Shown here: positions 15,701 through 22,729 of the stretch, piece after piece | How positions within the stretch are numbered: position 1 is the first letter of the stretch | How the letters are laid out: each line of letters begins with the position of its first letter | Assembly: GCA_903846555.1 (NCBI GenBank) | Contig: CAINBI010000064.1 | Location: 1-43,312, forward strand | DNA from: an uncultured Pseudomonadota bacterium | GTDB taxonomy: Bacteria; Pseudomonadota; Gammaproteobacteria; Burkholderiales; Methylophilaceae | DNA: 43,312 nt | Direction: 5' to 3' | Position numbers and translations under genes: made by a program | The notes under the pieces: model-generated | The model's input: the letters and a program-made list of their open reading frames with translations, nothing else | Told to the model about the DNA's origin: nothing | Databases searched by the model: none

Positions 15701-18700
15701 GGTACGTATATTACCGAGTCTCGCTTTGGTACTGAAGTAACGCATAAATCTCCCAATGCCCGTGGTGTTGCTAAACTCGATGATCTAGCCTATGATTTTG
15801 ATAAGCATCAATTTATAGAGCTATCAAGTGGAAAACAATACACAGACAAACAGTTTGCAGAACTCGCCAAAACCAAGGGAGCAAGAGACGTTGCTGCCGG
15901 GCGCACAACGCTTGAAAGAGCAGCTCTCGCACATACCTTTATATCAGGGATGGACGAACGGAGCCTGGAACGGCTTTCACAGCTCGCACATCAATCTCTA
16001 GCGAATACTCAACTAGAAAAACGGTTCTACCAGGCTAACACCAACACCCGGGGGAGCTTCTCCCCATCAAGCAATACAATCACCCTTCTAAAAAACGCAG
16101 ATCTCTCGACATTCTTGCACGAGCTGGGCCATTCATTTTTAGAAATGGACGTTAATCTTGCGGCGCAACTTTCGGGCAACACTCAGTTTACTGAAGGCGA
16201 GCAAGAGATACTCAGCGATGTAGGATCACTGTTTAACTGGTTCGGTCTGCAAGGCAACATAAACGCGCAGCTGGATCAATGGTATGCGATGACTATCGAA
16301 GAGCAACGCACCTACCATGAGAAAATGGCAGAAGGCTTCGAGTCTTACCTCTTCGAAGGTAAGGCCCCTAGCATAGAGCTTCAGCCATTATTTCAGCGCA
16401 TGCGCGCTTGGTTTATGCACGTGTACCGCAACTTATCCAAATACTTGTCCGATGCTGGCGAGACTCTCACGTCAGAAGTGCGCAGCGTGTTCGATAGAAT
16501 GCTGGCATCTACTGAGCAAATCAAGCTTTCACAGCAAGCGCGCAGCATGCTGCCATTGTTTGAGACAGCAGACCAGGCGGGCATGACGCCTGACGAGTTC
16601 GCTGCCTACCAAAGACTTGATCCGCAAGCCACACAGGATGCGATAGCAGAGCTTCAATCCCGGGGGCTGAGAGATATGAAGTGGCTGAGTAATGCACGGG
16701 CCAAGCAGCTTAAAAAGCTTCAGAAAGAGGCAGACGGCCTGCGTCGTGAAGTCCGCAGTGAAGTCACATCTGAGATCATGAGTCAGCCGGTGTACCGCGC
16801 ATGGACATTCCTCACTGCGAAACTGTCCGCAGACGATAAACTCACGCCGGGCATTCGCTTAAAATCAGATCCGAATGTGGTGGACGAGACACAGGACAAC
16901 TTATTCACTGCAATTGCCAAGCTTGGCGGTATCAACAAAGACGCGGCCATCTCAGAATGGGGCGTTGATTCTAGGGATAACCCGCAATCAGGTGTGTTCG
17001 GCAAGCCTGTATTGCGTAAGAATGGCGGCCTGGCATTGGATGCAATGGCCGAGCTGTTAGCAGAACGCGGCTACCTGCCAGTAGATAAAAACGGCAAGCA
17101 CGATATACGTGATCTGGAAGAGCGATACAGTGAGCAGGCGCGCGGTAACAAGCAAGTAAGCCAGGCATACGATTACAGTCAGGATCAAGCCCCGATACCA
17201 GGATCAGATCTTAATACTGACGCATTAAAGGCGGGTCGACTTGACCGTGGCGCACTAGCTGAGACGTATGGCACGAAGGAGGGATCACCGGTTACTGGGT
17301 TGAATACCTTGCGCATGACTAGCACTACCGGACTGCATCCTGACATCGTTGCTGAAATGTTCGGCTTTAGTTCTGGGGATCAGCTAGTGAAAGCTTTGCT
17401 TGATGCGCAGCCACCCAAGCAAGCGGTCGAGGATGCAACCGATACACGGATGCTTGAACGACATGGCGACTTGTCCAGTCCGGAAGCACTAGGCCGGGCG
17501 GCTGATAAAGCCATTCACAATGATGTACGTGCGCGCATGATCAGCACTGAATTAAACGCACTAGCGAAAGCAACCGGTAAAAAAGCCACTTTAGCTAGTG
17601 CTGCGCGCGAGTTTGCCACGGCCATGATCGCACGTATCAAGGTGCGCAACATCAAACCTAACCAGTTCGCCGTTGCAGAAGCCAAGGCCGCTAAGAATGC
17701 GGCAGCAGCGATGCGTAAGAGCGACCTTGAAACGGCCGCAGCAGAGAAGCGCAATCAGCTGGTGAACAATTACGCCACTAAGGCCGCGTTAAATGCACGT
17801 GATGAAATTGACCAAGGCGTGGCCTATCTGCGCAAGTTTGGCAGTGATGGCGTACGCAAATCAATTGACGTAGACTACCTAGATCAAATCGATGCGATGC
17901 TTGAGCGCTTTGACTTGCGCACGGGCGTCAGCTTAAAAGCGATTGATAAGCGAACCGCGCTACTTGAATGGATGAATAAGCAACGCGACCAAGGCTTGGA
18001 GCCTGACATTCCGCCAGAGTTGATGAACGAAGCCTTGCGCATGTCCTATAAAGACATGTCACTGGAAGCGTTCCGGGGGCTAGTGGACTCAGTGAAGCAG
18101 ATCGATCACCTAGGTCGCCTTAAAAATAGACTGCTTACTGCAAAAGACCAGCACACCTATGAGGCCATCAGAGACATAATCACCACTAGCATCATAGAAA
18201 ATGCCGGGGATCGGAAAGCCAATACCCGTACACCAACAACCAACACCGGACGTGCGATCCAAGGCTGGAAGAACTTCTGGGCTTCGCACTTAAAAGCCTC
18301 TATCTGGGCCCGCATTATGGATGGCGGACAAGACGGCGGTCCTGTTTGGGAATACTTTATCCGCAGTGCAAATGAGGCTGCGGACTTTGAAACTCACGAA
18401 CGCGGCAACGCTACGAATGCACTGAGCAAGATACTTGCTCCGGTATTTAAGCTGGGCAGGATGGGTGGCAAAGGCCAATATTTTGCCAGCATCGATCGCA
18501 GTTTGAATCGTGAGTCGCGCATTGCGATTGCATTGAATACTGGCAACGCGAGCAACTATCAGCGCTTACTAGGCGGTGAAGGATGGACAGCGCAGCAAGT
18601 GCAACCTGTACTCGACTCACTGACTAAGGCCGAATGGGATGCCGTGCAAGCGATCTGGGATCATTTCGAGACTTATCGTCCGCAGATTGCGGCTAAAGAG

Positions 18701-20179
18701 CGACGTGTGTATGGTAAAGAACCGAATTGGGTAGAAGCAACCGCGGTTCATACCGCACATGGTGAATATCGTGGGGGGTATTACCCGATAAAGTACGACC
18801 CAAATGCAAGTCAGCGCGCAGAAGAGCACGTCGATGCAGAAGGCGCAAAACGTCAACTGCAAGGCGCTTACACCAGTGCTACTACACGACGCAGCTTTAC
18901 CAAGACTCGCGTCGATGAAGTCAACGGCCGCCCTTTGCTATACACACTAGCCGGGGTGTACTCAGGCGTGAATGATGTCATCCATGATTTAGCCTGGCAT
19001 GAGTGGCTAATCGATGTGAATCGCTTGATGCGGTCATCAACGATCGACAGTGCGATCCGTGATCACTACGGCCCAGAAGTAAAACGTCAGTTAAAGGCAT
19101 GGATACAAGACATCGCCGAAGGTGAACGAGGCGCAGATAACGCAGGCGAGATGGTGCTGGGCAAGCTTCGCCAGGGCGTGAGTATCGCAGGCTTGGGATT
19201 CAATGTTTTAAGCGCAGCCATTCAGATCACCGGCTTTAATCAATCCATCGTTCGTGTCGGTGCCAAATGGATCGGGCGCGGCGTCACTAAATATCTGGCC
19301 AGTCCTATCCAGTCAACGCGTGAAGTTACCGAGCAGTCTGAATTCATGGCTGACAGGTTCCGTACACAGTTCCGCGAGCTGAATGAGCTACGTAATAGTG
19401 TGCAGGATCAGTCAGCCGCAAAGCGTGCATTACAAGACGGGGCGTACTTCATGATGACACGCGTCCAGCAAATGGTCGATGTGCCTACATGGCTAGGCGC
19501 ATACGAGAAAGCGATTAGCCAAGGCAATGCTGAAGAGCGCGCGGTGTCTTTAGCAGACCAGGCAGTAATCGAGGCGCAAATGAGTGGCATGTCGAAAGAC
19601 TTATCCAAGATCGAGCGCGGCGGTCCTGCGTTGAAACTGTTCACCGTATTTTATTCTTTCATGAATACATCGTTTAATCTCGGTGTAATGAAAGCGATGA
19701 CTGAGAAAAACAAGGCCAAGCTTGCCGCCGACTTTCTTTTACTCTATGTAGCTGGTCCAGTGCTCACCCTAGCCCTAAAGAACGCACTTACTCCAGGGGA
19801 TGCTGACGATGACTGGGATTTTGAAGCACTAGCGAAAGCACTGCTAGGTGAAAGCCTAGGCTTTTTAATGGGGCAGATGGTCGTAGTCAGAGAGTTTGCC
19901 GAAGCCGGCAAGAATGCATTCGGACTAACCAATGGTAATTATGGCTACCAAGGCCCAGCGGGTGTACGCGTGATTGCAGATACCACGAAGTTCGTACAGC
20001 AGACGCAGCAAGGCGAGTTCGACGACGCATTCCGCAAGGCTTCAATTAACTTGGTTGGCCCACTGTTTGGCTTACCAGCCGCGCAAGTCAATCGCTCAAT
20101 CACTGGCATTAATGCTTTGACTGACGGTAAGACGGGCAATCCTGCGGCGGCAATATTAGGCTATCAGGAGCCACACTAA
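12761..20179 (+). CDS. Giant polyvalent ejection protein with ART-like and HExxH domains
   Basis: This 2472-residue protein is by far the longest gene here and corresponds in place to T7 gp16 (1318 residues). The N-terminal 450 residues include glycine/alanine-rich hydrophobic stretches. Residues about 661-795 match the ADP-ribosyltransferase-like domain of phage polyvalent proteins (FKTWFADSKVV, VVYHGT with H683, then FNPNDPNILRQ). A second conserved block follows at about 800-960. A zinc metallopeptidase-type motif, HELGHSFLE, lies at H1120-E1121-H1124 with E1128 as candidate third ligand, preceded by ADLSTF. The rest is helical, and the C-terminal 170 residues contain hydrophobic helices (FLLLYVAGPVLTLAL near 2325) suitable for inner-membrane insertion. 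No lytic transglycosylase motif was recognised. It is probably injected with DNA. Confidence 0.75.
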   Translation: MALDPKVLSDIYGDNGVLANPFPTAKEYQPEQVAQGIKIGRNKGIEALLAADHLPQLQDELDQDHWNEIVKTSPKLAKQMQEPAFAAVAHDDTGNLSKVEGAVNFLGSSLKAGTLDLMGAGAKLLDAVQPFTLSEGDAAVLYKNDPKKLQDMQMNSPSMFLSRFAKAMTEGSNQTMEDISPSAKQQYNDLQYRTLDPNKAAYLHPVKVIGDALRSLPTTAATALTIYLTRGAAAEADAQAIAAGLTTAEAKSAAIAAATKTATLVGATSEGSIGYAQQANQTAQDAAAVSDENLAQSPKYQELLANGYTHETAKAKLVADTAEQSGIIAGIVDAAVNAVGGHFLGKIISEGGGIVKSVAKGLVNEGSTELVQSAGEQLGENASLKANVDPTQSLSKGVVESALQGLFVGSLTGGALNGIHGVANRFEEKKREAEQATQHRDALTQLDKLSSESLLRARDPATFQQFIASAAQDGPVQDVYIDANVLAQSGAVEQLAKVSPAVREQFNEAISTGGSVRIPLDEYTAHIAGTQLNQGIVDHIKLDPNGMTFAESEHFQQTYQEEFNAELDKVTQEHTGDEAFKESAATVQNEILRQLNETGRYTSEVNDTNAMVAGAHFAVRAAQLGMTPEELYKLRPLKVNGESILGDSYNQDGALQTDTNNFKTWFADSKVVTPEGNPQVVYHGTDKPFTKVNMKKGAQGVFWVTSNKQAIEDGAIGAAGTGTIMSLYANIKNPAGWKEYDQLSLDEIEHRGFDGVVLPNKDGTFEAIIFDPKQVKSATKNNGNFNPNDPNILRQSTPEQKGIAKLFKALTENDAVFQYGKSTATDMQQVFDDIVPGTVKVDLAIAPEGIDEQYTVFPMDATGKVLRDQEGTVSVYPDGKVEINVLNWEKGYGGSGIYAAVGNWAFNNNKVFSGDREGITPTGKMRRLENMISLALKFGTTDHIAPHPEQMHELGFDWKTGDTEYNLEQMLLASYKAIRNGTYITESRFGTEVTHKSPNARGVAKLDDLAYDFDKHQFIELSSGKQYTDKQFAELAKTKGARDVAAGRTTLERAALAHTFISGMDERSLERLSQLAHQSLANTQLEKRFYQANTNTRGSFSPSSNTITLLKNADLSTFLHELGHSFLEMDVNLAAQLSGNTQFTEGEQEILSDVGSLFNWFGLQGNINAQLDQWYAMTIEEQRTYHEKMAEGFESYLFEGKAPSIELQPLFQRMRAWFMHVYRNLSKYLSDAGETLTSEVRSVFDRMLASTEQIKLSQQARSMLPLFETADQAGMTPDEFAAYQRLDPQATQDAIAELQSRGLRDMKWLSNARAKQLKKLQKEADGLRREVRSEVTSEIMSQPVYRAWTFLTAKLSADDKLTPGIRLKSDPNVVDETQDNLFTAIAKLGGINKDAAISEWGVDSRDNPQSGVFGKPVLRKNGGLALDAMAELLAERGYLPVDKNGKHDIRDLEERYSEQARGNKQVSQAYDYSQDQAPIPGSDLNTDALKAGRLDRGALAETYGTKEGSPVTGLNTLRMTSTTGLHPDIVAEMFGFSSGDQLVKALLDAQPPKQAVEDATDTRMLERHGDLSSPEALGRAADKAIHNDVRARMISTELNALAKATGKKATLASAAREFATAMIARIKVRNIKPNQFAVAEAKAAKNAAAAMRKSDLETAAAEKRNQLVNNYATKAALNARDEIDQGVAYLRKFGSDGVRKSIDVDYLDQIDAMLERFDLRTGVSLKAIDKRTALLEWMNKQRDQGLEPDIPPELMNEALRMSYKDMSLEAFRGLVDSVKQIDHLGRLKNRLLTAKDQHTYEAIRDIITTSIIENAGDRKANTRTPTTNTGRAIQGWKNFWASHLKASIWARIMDGGQDGGPVWEYFIRSANEAADFETHERGNATNALSKILAPVFKLGRMGGKGQYFASIDRSLNRESRIAIALNTGNASNYQRLLGGEGWTAQQVQPVLDSLTKAEWDAVQAIWDHFETYRPQIAAKERRVYGKEPNWVEATAVHTAHGEYRGGYYPIKYDPNASQRAEEHVDAEGAKRQLQGAYTSATTRRSFTKTRVDEVNGRPLLYTLAGVYSGVNDVIHDLAWHEWLIDVNRLMRSSTIDSAIRDHYGPEVKRQLKAWIQDIAEGERGADNAGEMVLGKLRQGVSIAGLGFNVLSAAIQITGFNQSIVRVGAKWIGRGVTKYLASPIQSTREVTEQSEFMADRFRTQFRELNELRNSVQDQSAAKRALQDGAYFMMTRVQQMVDVPTWLGAYEKAISQGNAEERAVSLADQAVIEAQMSGMSKDLSKIERGGPALKLFTVFYSFMNTSFNLGVMKAMTEKNKAKLAADFLLLYVAGPVLTLALKNALTPGDADDDWDFEALAKALLGESLGFLMGQMVVVREFAEAGKNAFGLTNGNYGYQGPAGVRVIADTTKFVQQTQQGEFDDAFRKASINLVGPLFGLPAAQVNRSITGINALTDGKTGNPAAAILGYQEPH

Positions 20180-20247
20180 CATGGACGTATGCAACTAGAA
20201 AAGTAAGCTAAAGTATTGCCAGATATTCATTGGGTGAGGTTTAGGCG

Positions 20248-20442
20248 ATGCGGATATATGGGCAGGATTGGCTCAACACATTAAAGCGAGGTGAGAAGCA
20301 CCCAAAGGCCGTTCTCACTGACCATGAAGTTGAGCTGGTGCGTAAGTTACGTGACGAAGGAATGAGCTTTAGGGGGATCGCCGCTAAAATGGATATTGGA
20401 AGGACTACCGCGTGCGATATGTGCGCATATCGCACGCGCTAA
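20248..20442 (+). CDS. Small HTH protein
   Basis: This 64-residue protein is mostly one resolvase-like HTH: LTDHEVELVRKLRDEGMSFRGIAAKMDIGRTTACDMC. The same unit forms the C-terminal half of the next gene. It follows the giant gene by 68 nt and its TAA overlaps an ATG (TAATG) in the next frame. The last codons lie in a long palindrome (20409-20438). It could regulate the packaging genes or bind DNA near a packaging site; neither is shown. Confidence 0.6.
   Translation: MRIYGQDWLNTLKRGEKHPKAVLTDHEVELVRKLRDEGMSFRGIAAKMDIGRTTACDMCAYRTR
20409..20438. repeat. Perfect inverted repeat, 13-bp arms, 4-nt loop
   Basis: The arms 20409-20421 and 20426-20438 are perfectly complementary around TGCG. It covers the end of the small HTH gene. 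There is no T-tract, so it is not a classical terminator. Possible roles are a packaging recognition site, an operator or an mRNA processing signal. Confidence 0.6.
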
Positions 20443-20477
20443 TGGTCGGAGTTGTAAAATTAAGAAAGAATACCGGT

Positions 20478-20837
20478 ATGCCCAGACAATCTACTTTTAC
20501 TCAGGCAGTAGCCACCATTATTTGCGAGCGACTTGCCGCAGGTGAGCCGCATCAAATAATTTGTAGAGATAAGGTAATGCCTCCGAGTAGAACTGTTTAT
20601 GCATGGCTCAAGGTAGACAGTGAGTTTGCCGCGCAATACGCACGAGCAAGGCATTTAGGTAGGGGGAAATCTATTAAACGTACCCTCATTTCGGAGCAGG
20701 TGCGCAAGCTCCGAAATGAGGGAATGAGTTTCGCAAAGATTGCAGCAAAGTTTGAAATTGGCAAGATGACCGTGCGAGACATTTGCGCATATCGCATCCG
20801 TCTGTACGGTTCTAAATATAAAGTTAAGGAGTATTAA
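20478..20837 (+). CDS. Chimeric TerS-type HTH plus resolvase-like HTH protein
   Basis: This 119-residue protein starts at the ATG that aligns with the start of the downstream TerS; an ATG at 20442 (TAATG) would add 12 residues. Residues 1-60 (FTQAVATIICERLAAGEPHQ to EFAAQYARARHLG) parallel the N-terminus of the TerS-like protein. Residues 70-112 (ISEQVRKLRNEGMSFAKIAAKFEIGKMTVRDICAYRIR, split here at landmarks) parallel the upstream small HTH protein. It therefore looks like a fusion of its two neighbours' domains. It lacks the TerS C-terminal part, so it may bind the same DNA without engaging the large terminase. Confidence 0.6.
   Translation: MPRQSTFTQAVATIICERLAAGEPHQIICRDKVMPPSRTVYAWLKVDSEFAAQYARARHLGRGKSIKRTLISEQVRKLRNEGMSFAKIAAKFEIGKMTVRDICAYRIRLYGSKYKVKEY
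20683..20722. repeat. Perfect inverted repeat, 15-bp arms, 10-nt loop
   Basis: The arms 20683-20697 and 20708-20722 are exactly complementary. It lies inside the chimeric HTH gene at the domain junction. The corresponding stretch of the upstream paralogous gene is not palindromic, so coding constraint does not explain it. The candidate roles are the same as for 20409-20438. Confidence 0.6.
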
Positions 20838-20838
20838 A

Positions 20839-21336
20839 ATGGCTAGACCCTCAAGTTTTTCACAAGAAATAGCGACCATCATTTGCGACCGCCTTGCAGA
20901 AGGTAAAACGCTCCGCGCAATATGCCAGGACGAGATACTGCCTTCACGTGTCACAGTACAAAACTGGGTGATCAAGGATGTCGAAGGCTTCGCCGCGCAG
21001 TATGCACGAGCGAGAGACGTGGGTCTTGATGTAATGGCCGACGAACTTTTTGAAATTGCAGACGACGGCCGCAATGACACGTACATAGACGAAAATGGCA
21101 ACGTGCGCACTGATCAGGATGTTATCGCAAGATCAAGGCTTCGCGTTGATACGCGCAAGTGGTATCTATCCAAGATGGCTCCTAAGAAGTACGGCGATAA
21201 GCAGGCTATTGAATTGACAGGAGCGGAAGGTGCCCCAATTACGATTGCGCATAGAGCCGATCGCGTTGCAGAGTTGATGGCACTAGCTGCATCGCGCAAA
21301 GCGAAATATGACGAAGCCATTGATGGGCTAGTGTAA
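20839..21336 (+). CDS. terS: Terminase small subunit-like packaging protein
   Basis: This 165-residue protein of the TerS-like type has an N-terminal HTH (ATIICDRLAEGKTLRAICQDEILPSRVTVQNWV, given as a landmark, residues 11-45). Then come EGFAAQYARARDVGLDVMADELFEIADD and the family's closing segment SRLRVDTRKWYLSKMAPKKYG (residues about 95-118). TerS recognises the packaging site and hands DNA to the large terminase. No large terminase lies next to it or anywhere in the element, whereas phages nearly always carry the pair together. Satellites such as PICIs use a solitary TerS to redirect a helper's terminase. It starts 1 nt after the upstream gene with an AAGGAG site. Confidence 0.75.
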   Translation: MARPSSFSQEIATIICDRLAEGKTLRAICQDEILPSRVTVQNWVIKDVEGFAAQYARARDVGLDVMADELFEIADDGRNDTYIDENGNVRTDQDVIARSRLRVDTRKWYLSKMAPKKYGDKQAIELTGAEGAPITIAHRADRVAELMALAASRKAKYDEAIDGLV

Positions 21337-21354
21337 GGCCTGGCTTAGCCACAG

Positions 21355-21377
21355 GGCTACTTCGGCAGCCTTTTGTT
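21355..21377 (+). terminator. Intrinsic terminator after the packaging genes
   Basis: GGCTAC-TTCG-GCAGCC forms a UUCG-tetraloop hairpin with one A-C mismatch, followed by TTTTGTTT. It lies 18 nt after the TerS-like gene and closes the late operon. Confidence 0.75.
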
Positions 21378-21589
21378 TGGGTAACGCTTTCTAGCAAGTT
21401 GCTCCCAGTTTCCCTTCATCTGTTACCCCCGCGTTACTCCTTAAATTAATCTTAAGTGGAACGGGGTAAAAATCTATAAGTGTTATTTTGACGAATGGTA
21501 AGTATTTGCATTTTTGTTACCTCAATGAATCTGCGCATTAACAACAAAATTGCAGTATGCTACTTATAAAATTGTGAGAGTTTCATCTT

Positions 21590-21838
21590 ATGGCTGATCG
21601 AGTAACAAAATCAAGAAAAGAGATAATGGATCTGTTTAAGCTGGAAGCGAAAAAGCTTGATATTTGCAATAGTATTTATATCGGTCCGGTTAACGCTCAA
21701 GCCCCTGATAAGACCGGATGTAATTGGGTGCTATGTATAGGTGGTGGGGAAAAGGGTCAGGCTCGTGAGTGTGCCCGGATATTAGAGCAATTCAATACTT
21801 TGCTTCGCTCAAAATACAATATTCCAGTTGAGGATTAA
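21590..21838 (+). CDS. Hypothetical protein (accessory)
   Basis: This is an 82-residue protein of unknown family. It has a charged N-terminal helix (KSRKEIMDLFKLEAKKLDI), a short central strand region (GCNWVLCIGGGEKG) and a C-terminal helix. It lies after the late-operon terminator; weak promoter-like boxes (TTAACA at 21538, TACTTA at 21561, 17 bp apart) suggest independent expression. It converges on the membrane-protein gene at 21870. The element's right-end position suggests cargo rather than core function. Confidence 0.5.
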   Translation: MADRVTKSRKEIMDLFKLEAKKLDICNSIYIGPVNAQAPDKTGCNWVLCIGGGEKGQARECARILEQFNTLLRSKYNIPVED

Positions 21839-21869
21839 AGAGCTAGATATTTCACTGAGTCAACTAGGA

Positions 21870-22202
21870 TTAAGCTTTTGATAATTGGAAAGCAAGCTGC
21901 ACTGCCGATAAAACGAAAATACATAAGACAATCGACCACAGCCGACCAAGTAGCGCATAGGCTCTGTGGCTTGAGTTGCCTGCGCATTTCCACAGTGATA
22001 ATGCCAGCCACGCATAAAACAGCCACACGGCCAGTAATGCTGCAAATGCAAAGATGGATGCCGGCGTTTTTACTACAGCCTCTTTGGCTAGGCCAGTGAG
22101 CACGGTTATTGGTAACAATGTTCCTATATAGCCAAACCAAAAGACTTTCCAAAGTTTAGCTTCGCCCGAGTATGCTTTTGTGATCCATGTATTTTTGAAC
22201 AT
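21870..22202 (-). CDS. Small multi-pass membrane protein (accessory)
   Basis: This 110-residue protein has about three transmembrane segments: residues 22-40 (VFWFGYIGTLLPITVLTGL), 48-68 (PASIFAFAALLAVWLFYAWLA) and 86-105. It has an N-terminal soluble start, NTWITKAYSGEAKLWKVFW, seen in uncharacterised island proteins. It is encoded against the element's main direction, next to the right attachment site, the common place for cargo. No Shine-Dalgarno site is obvious before the ATG. The function is unknown. Confidence 0.55.
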   Translation of the reverse strand: MFKNTWITKAYSGEAKLWKVFWFGYIGTLLPITVLTGLAKEAVVKTPASIFAFAALLAVWLFYAWLALSLWKCAGNSSHRAYALLGRLWSIVLCIFVLSAVQLAFQLSKA

Positions 22203-22333
22203 AGTTGGCAGGGCTTTAACAGTTAGTATGAAAGGCTAGGTTTCATTCTAATTGAAAAACAATAAGGGTGCAGAGTGGTTTCTGTTATTAGGTTCTAGCC
22301 ATAGCGGATAACGTCCGGCATTGATGAAATTTT

Positions 22334-22351
22334 CCTACACAACGCCTACAT
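22334..22351 (+). repeat. Paired CCTACA motifs, candidate right arm sites
   Basis: CCTACAC at 22334-22340 and CCTACAT at 22345-22351 are 11 bp apart, the same sequence, orientation and spacing as the pair at 1518-1535. They lie about 53 bp inside the right attachment repeat. Confidence 0.5.
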
Positions 22352-22373
22352 GAAGGAATTTTCAGCGGAAATG

Positions 22374-22399
22374 AAAAAGCCCCACATCTCTGCAGGGCT
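22374..22399 (-). terminator. Intrinsic terminator of tRNA-Asn
   Basis: Read on the minus strand, AGCCC pairs with GGGCT and is followed by TTTTT, 10 nt after the tRNA CCA end. The element thus supplies a new terminator for the tRNA; the other att copy has its own at 1303-1332. Confidence 0.6.
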
Positions 22400-22403
22400 C
22401 TCT

Positions 22404-22457
22404 GTATCTGGCTCCTCGACCTGGGCTCGAACCAGGGACACACGGATTAACAGTCCG
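22404..22457 (+). repeat. Right attachment site (54-bp repeat within tRNA-Asn)
   Basis: It is identical to 1336-1389. Integration restored the 3' part of the tRNA gene, leaving the complete tRNA on this side. The core repeat runs from just past the CCA end to the anticodon stem (ending at CAGTCCG). Confidence 0.9.
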
Positions 22458-22484
22458 TTGCTCTACCAACTGAGCTATCGAGGA
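22409..22484 (-). tRNA. tRNA-Asn (GUU)
   Basis: This is a 76-nt tRNA with encoded CCA. The acceptor stem TCCTCGA pairs with TCGAGGA, the anticodon loop is CTGTTAA with GTT, and the T-loop is GGTTCGAGCC. It is the integration target of the element at 1336-22457. Confidence 0.97.
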
Positions 22485-22511
22485 ATATTTTACAAATGTC
22501 GTGAAGCCGCC

Positions 22512-22539
22512 ATTATACTGACTCCGCTCAATGTGTCAA
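22512..22539 (-). promoter_or_regulatory. Promoter of tRNA-Asn
   Basis: On the minus strand, consensus TTGACA (22539-22534) and TATAAT (22517-22512) are 16 bp apart, followed by a GC-rich GGCGGC discriminator typical of stringently controlled tRNA promoters. Confidence 0.8.
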
Positions 22540-22729
22540 ACTTATTTCGATACTAAATTTTAACTAATGCACTCGCTATTTATAAGGCTACGATATGTGT
22601 TAATTACCTATATTTCCATGCTGGATATTGTGTCTTTTCCACGTTTATTCATTGCTTTGGCTACCGACATGGTGCCGTGTCAATCACTTTAATAACTGGT
22701 TGATTTTGCATATTTTAAGCAGGGTGATT

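Larger units (their letters stand above)
1336..22457 (+). mobile_element. Integrated phage-satellite-like element in tRNA-Asn
   Basis: The element is defined by a perfect 54-bp direct repeat at 1336-1389 and 22404-22457; the right copy lies in the 3' part of an intact tRNA-Asn gene. Within it are a tyrosine integrase next to the left end, hicAB, two AlpA/MerR-like small HTH proteins, a primase-helicase with an iteron-like candidate origin, three internal-virion/ejection-type proteins and a TerS-like protein. No large terminase, portal, capsid, tail or lysis gene was found. The 2472-codon gene is uninterrupted, which argues against simple prophage decay. I infer a phage satellite. A degraded prophage that kept one module, or an island with a coincidental phage block, are the alternatives. 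Confidence 0.7.

Noticed and set aside
1336-22457. Ordinary complete prophage
   Set aside because: No large terminase, portal, capsid, tail or lysis gene between the two attachment repeats.
22350-22556. Plus-strand open frame across the tRNA
   Set aside because: It runs antisense through tRNA-Asn, the att repeat and the tRNA promoter; no independent coding evidence.
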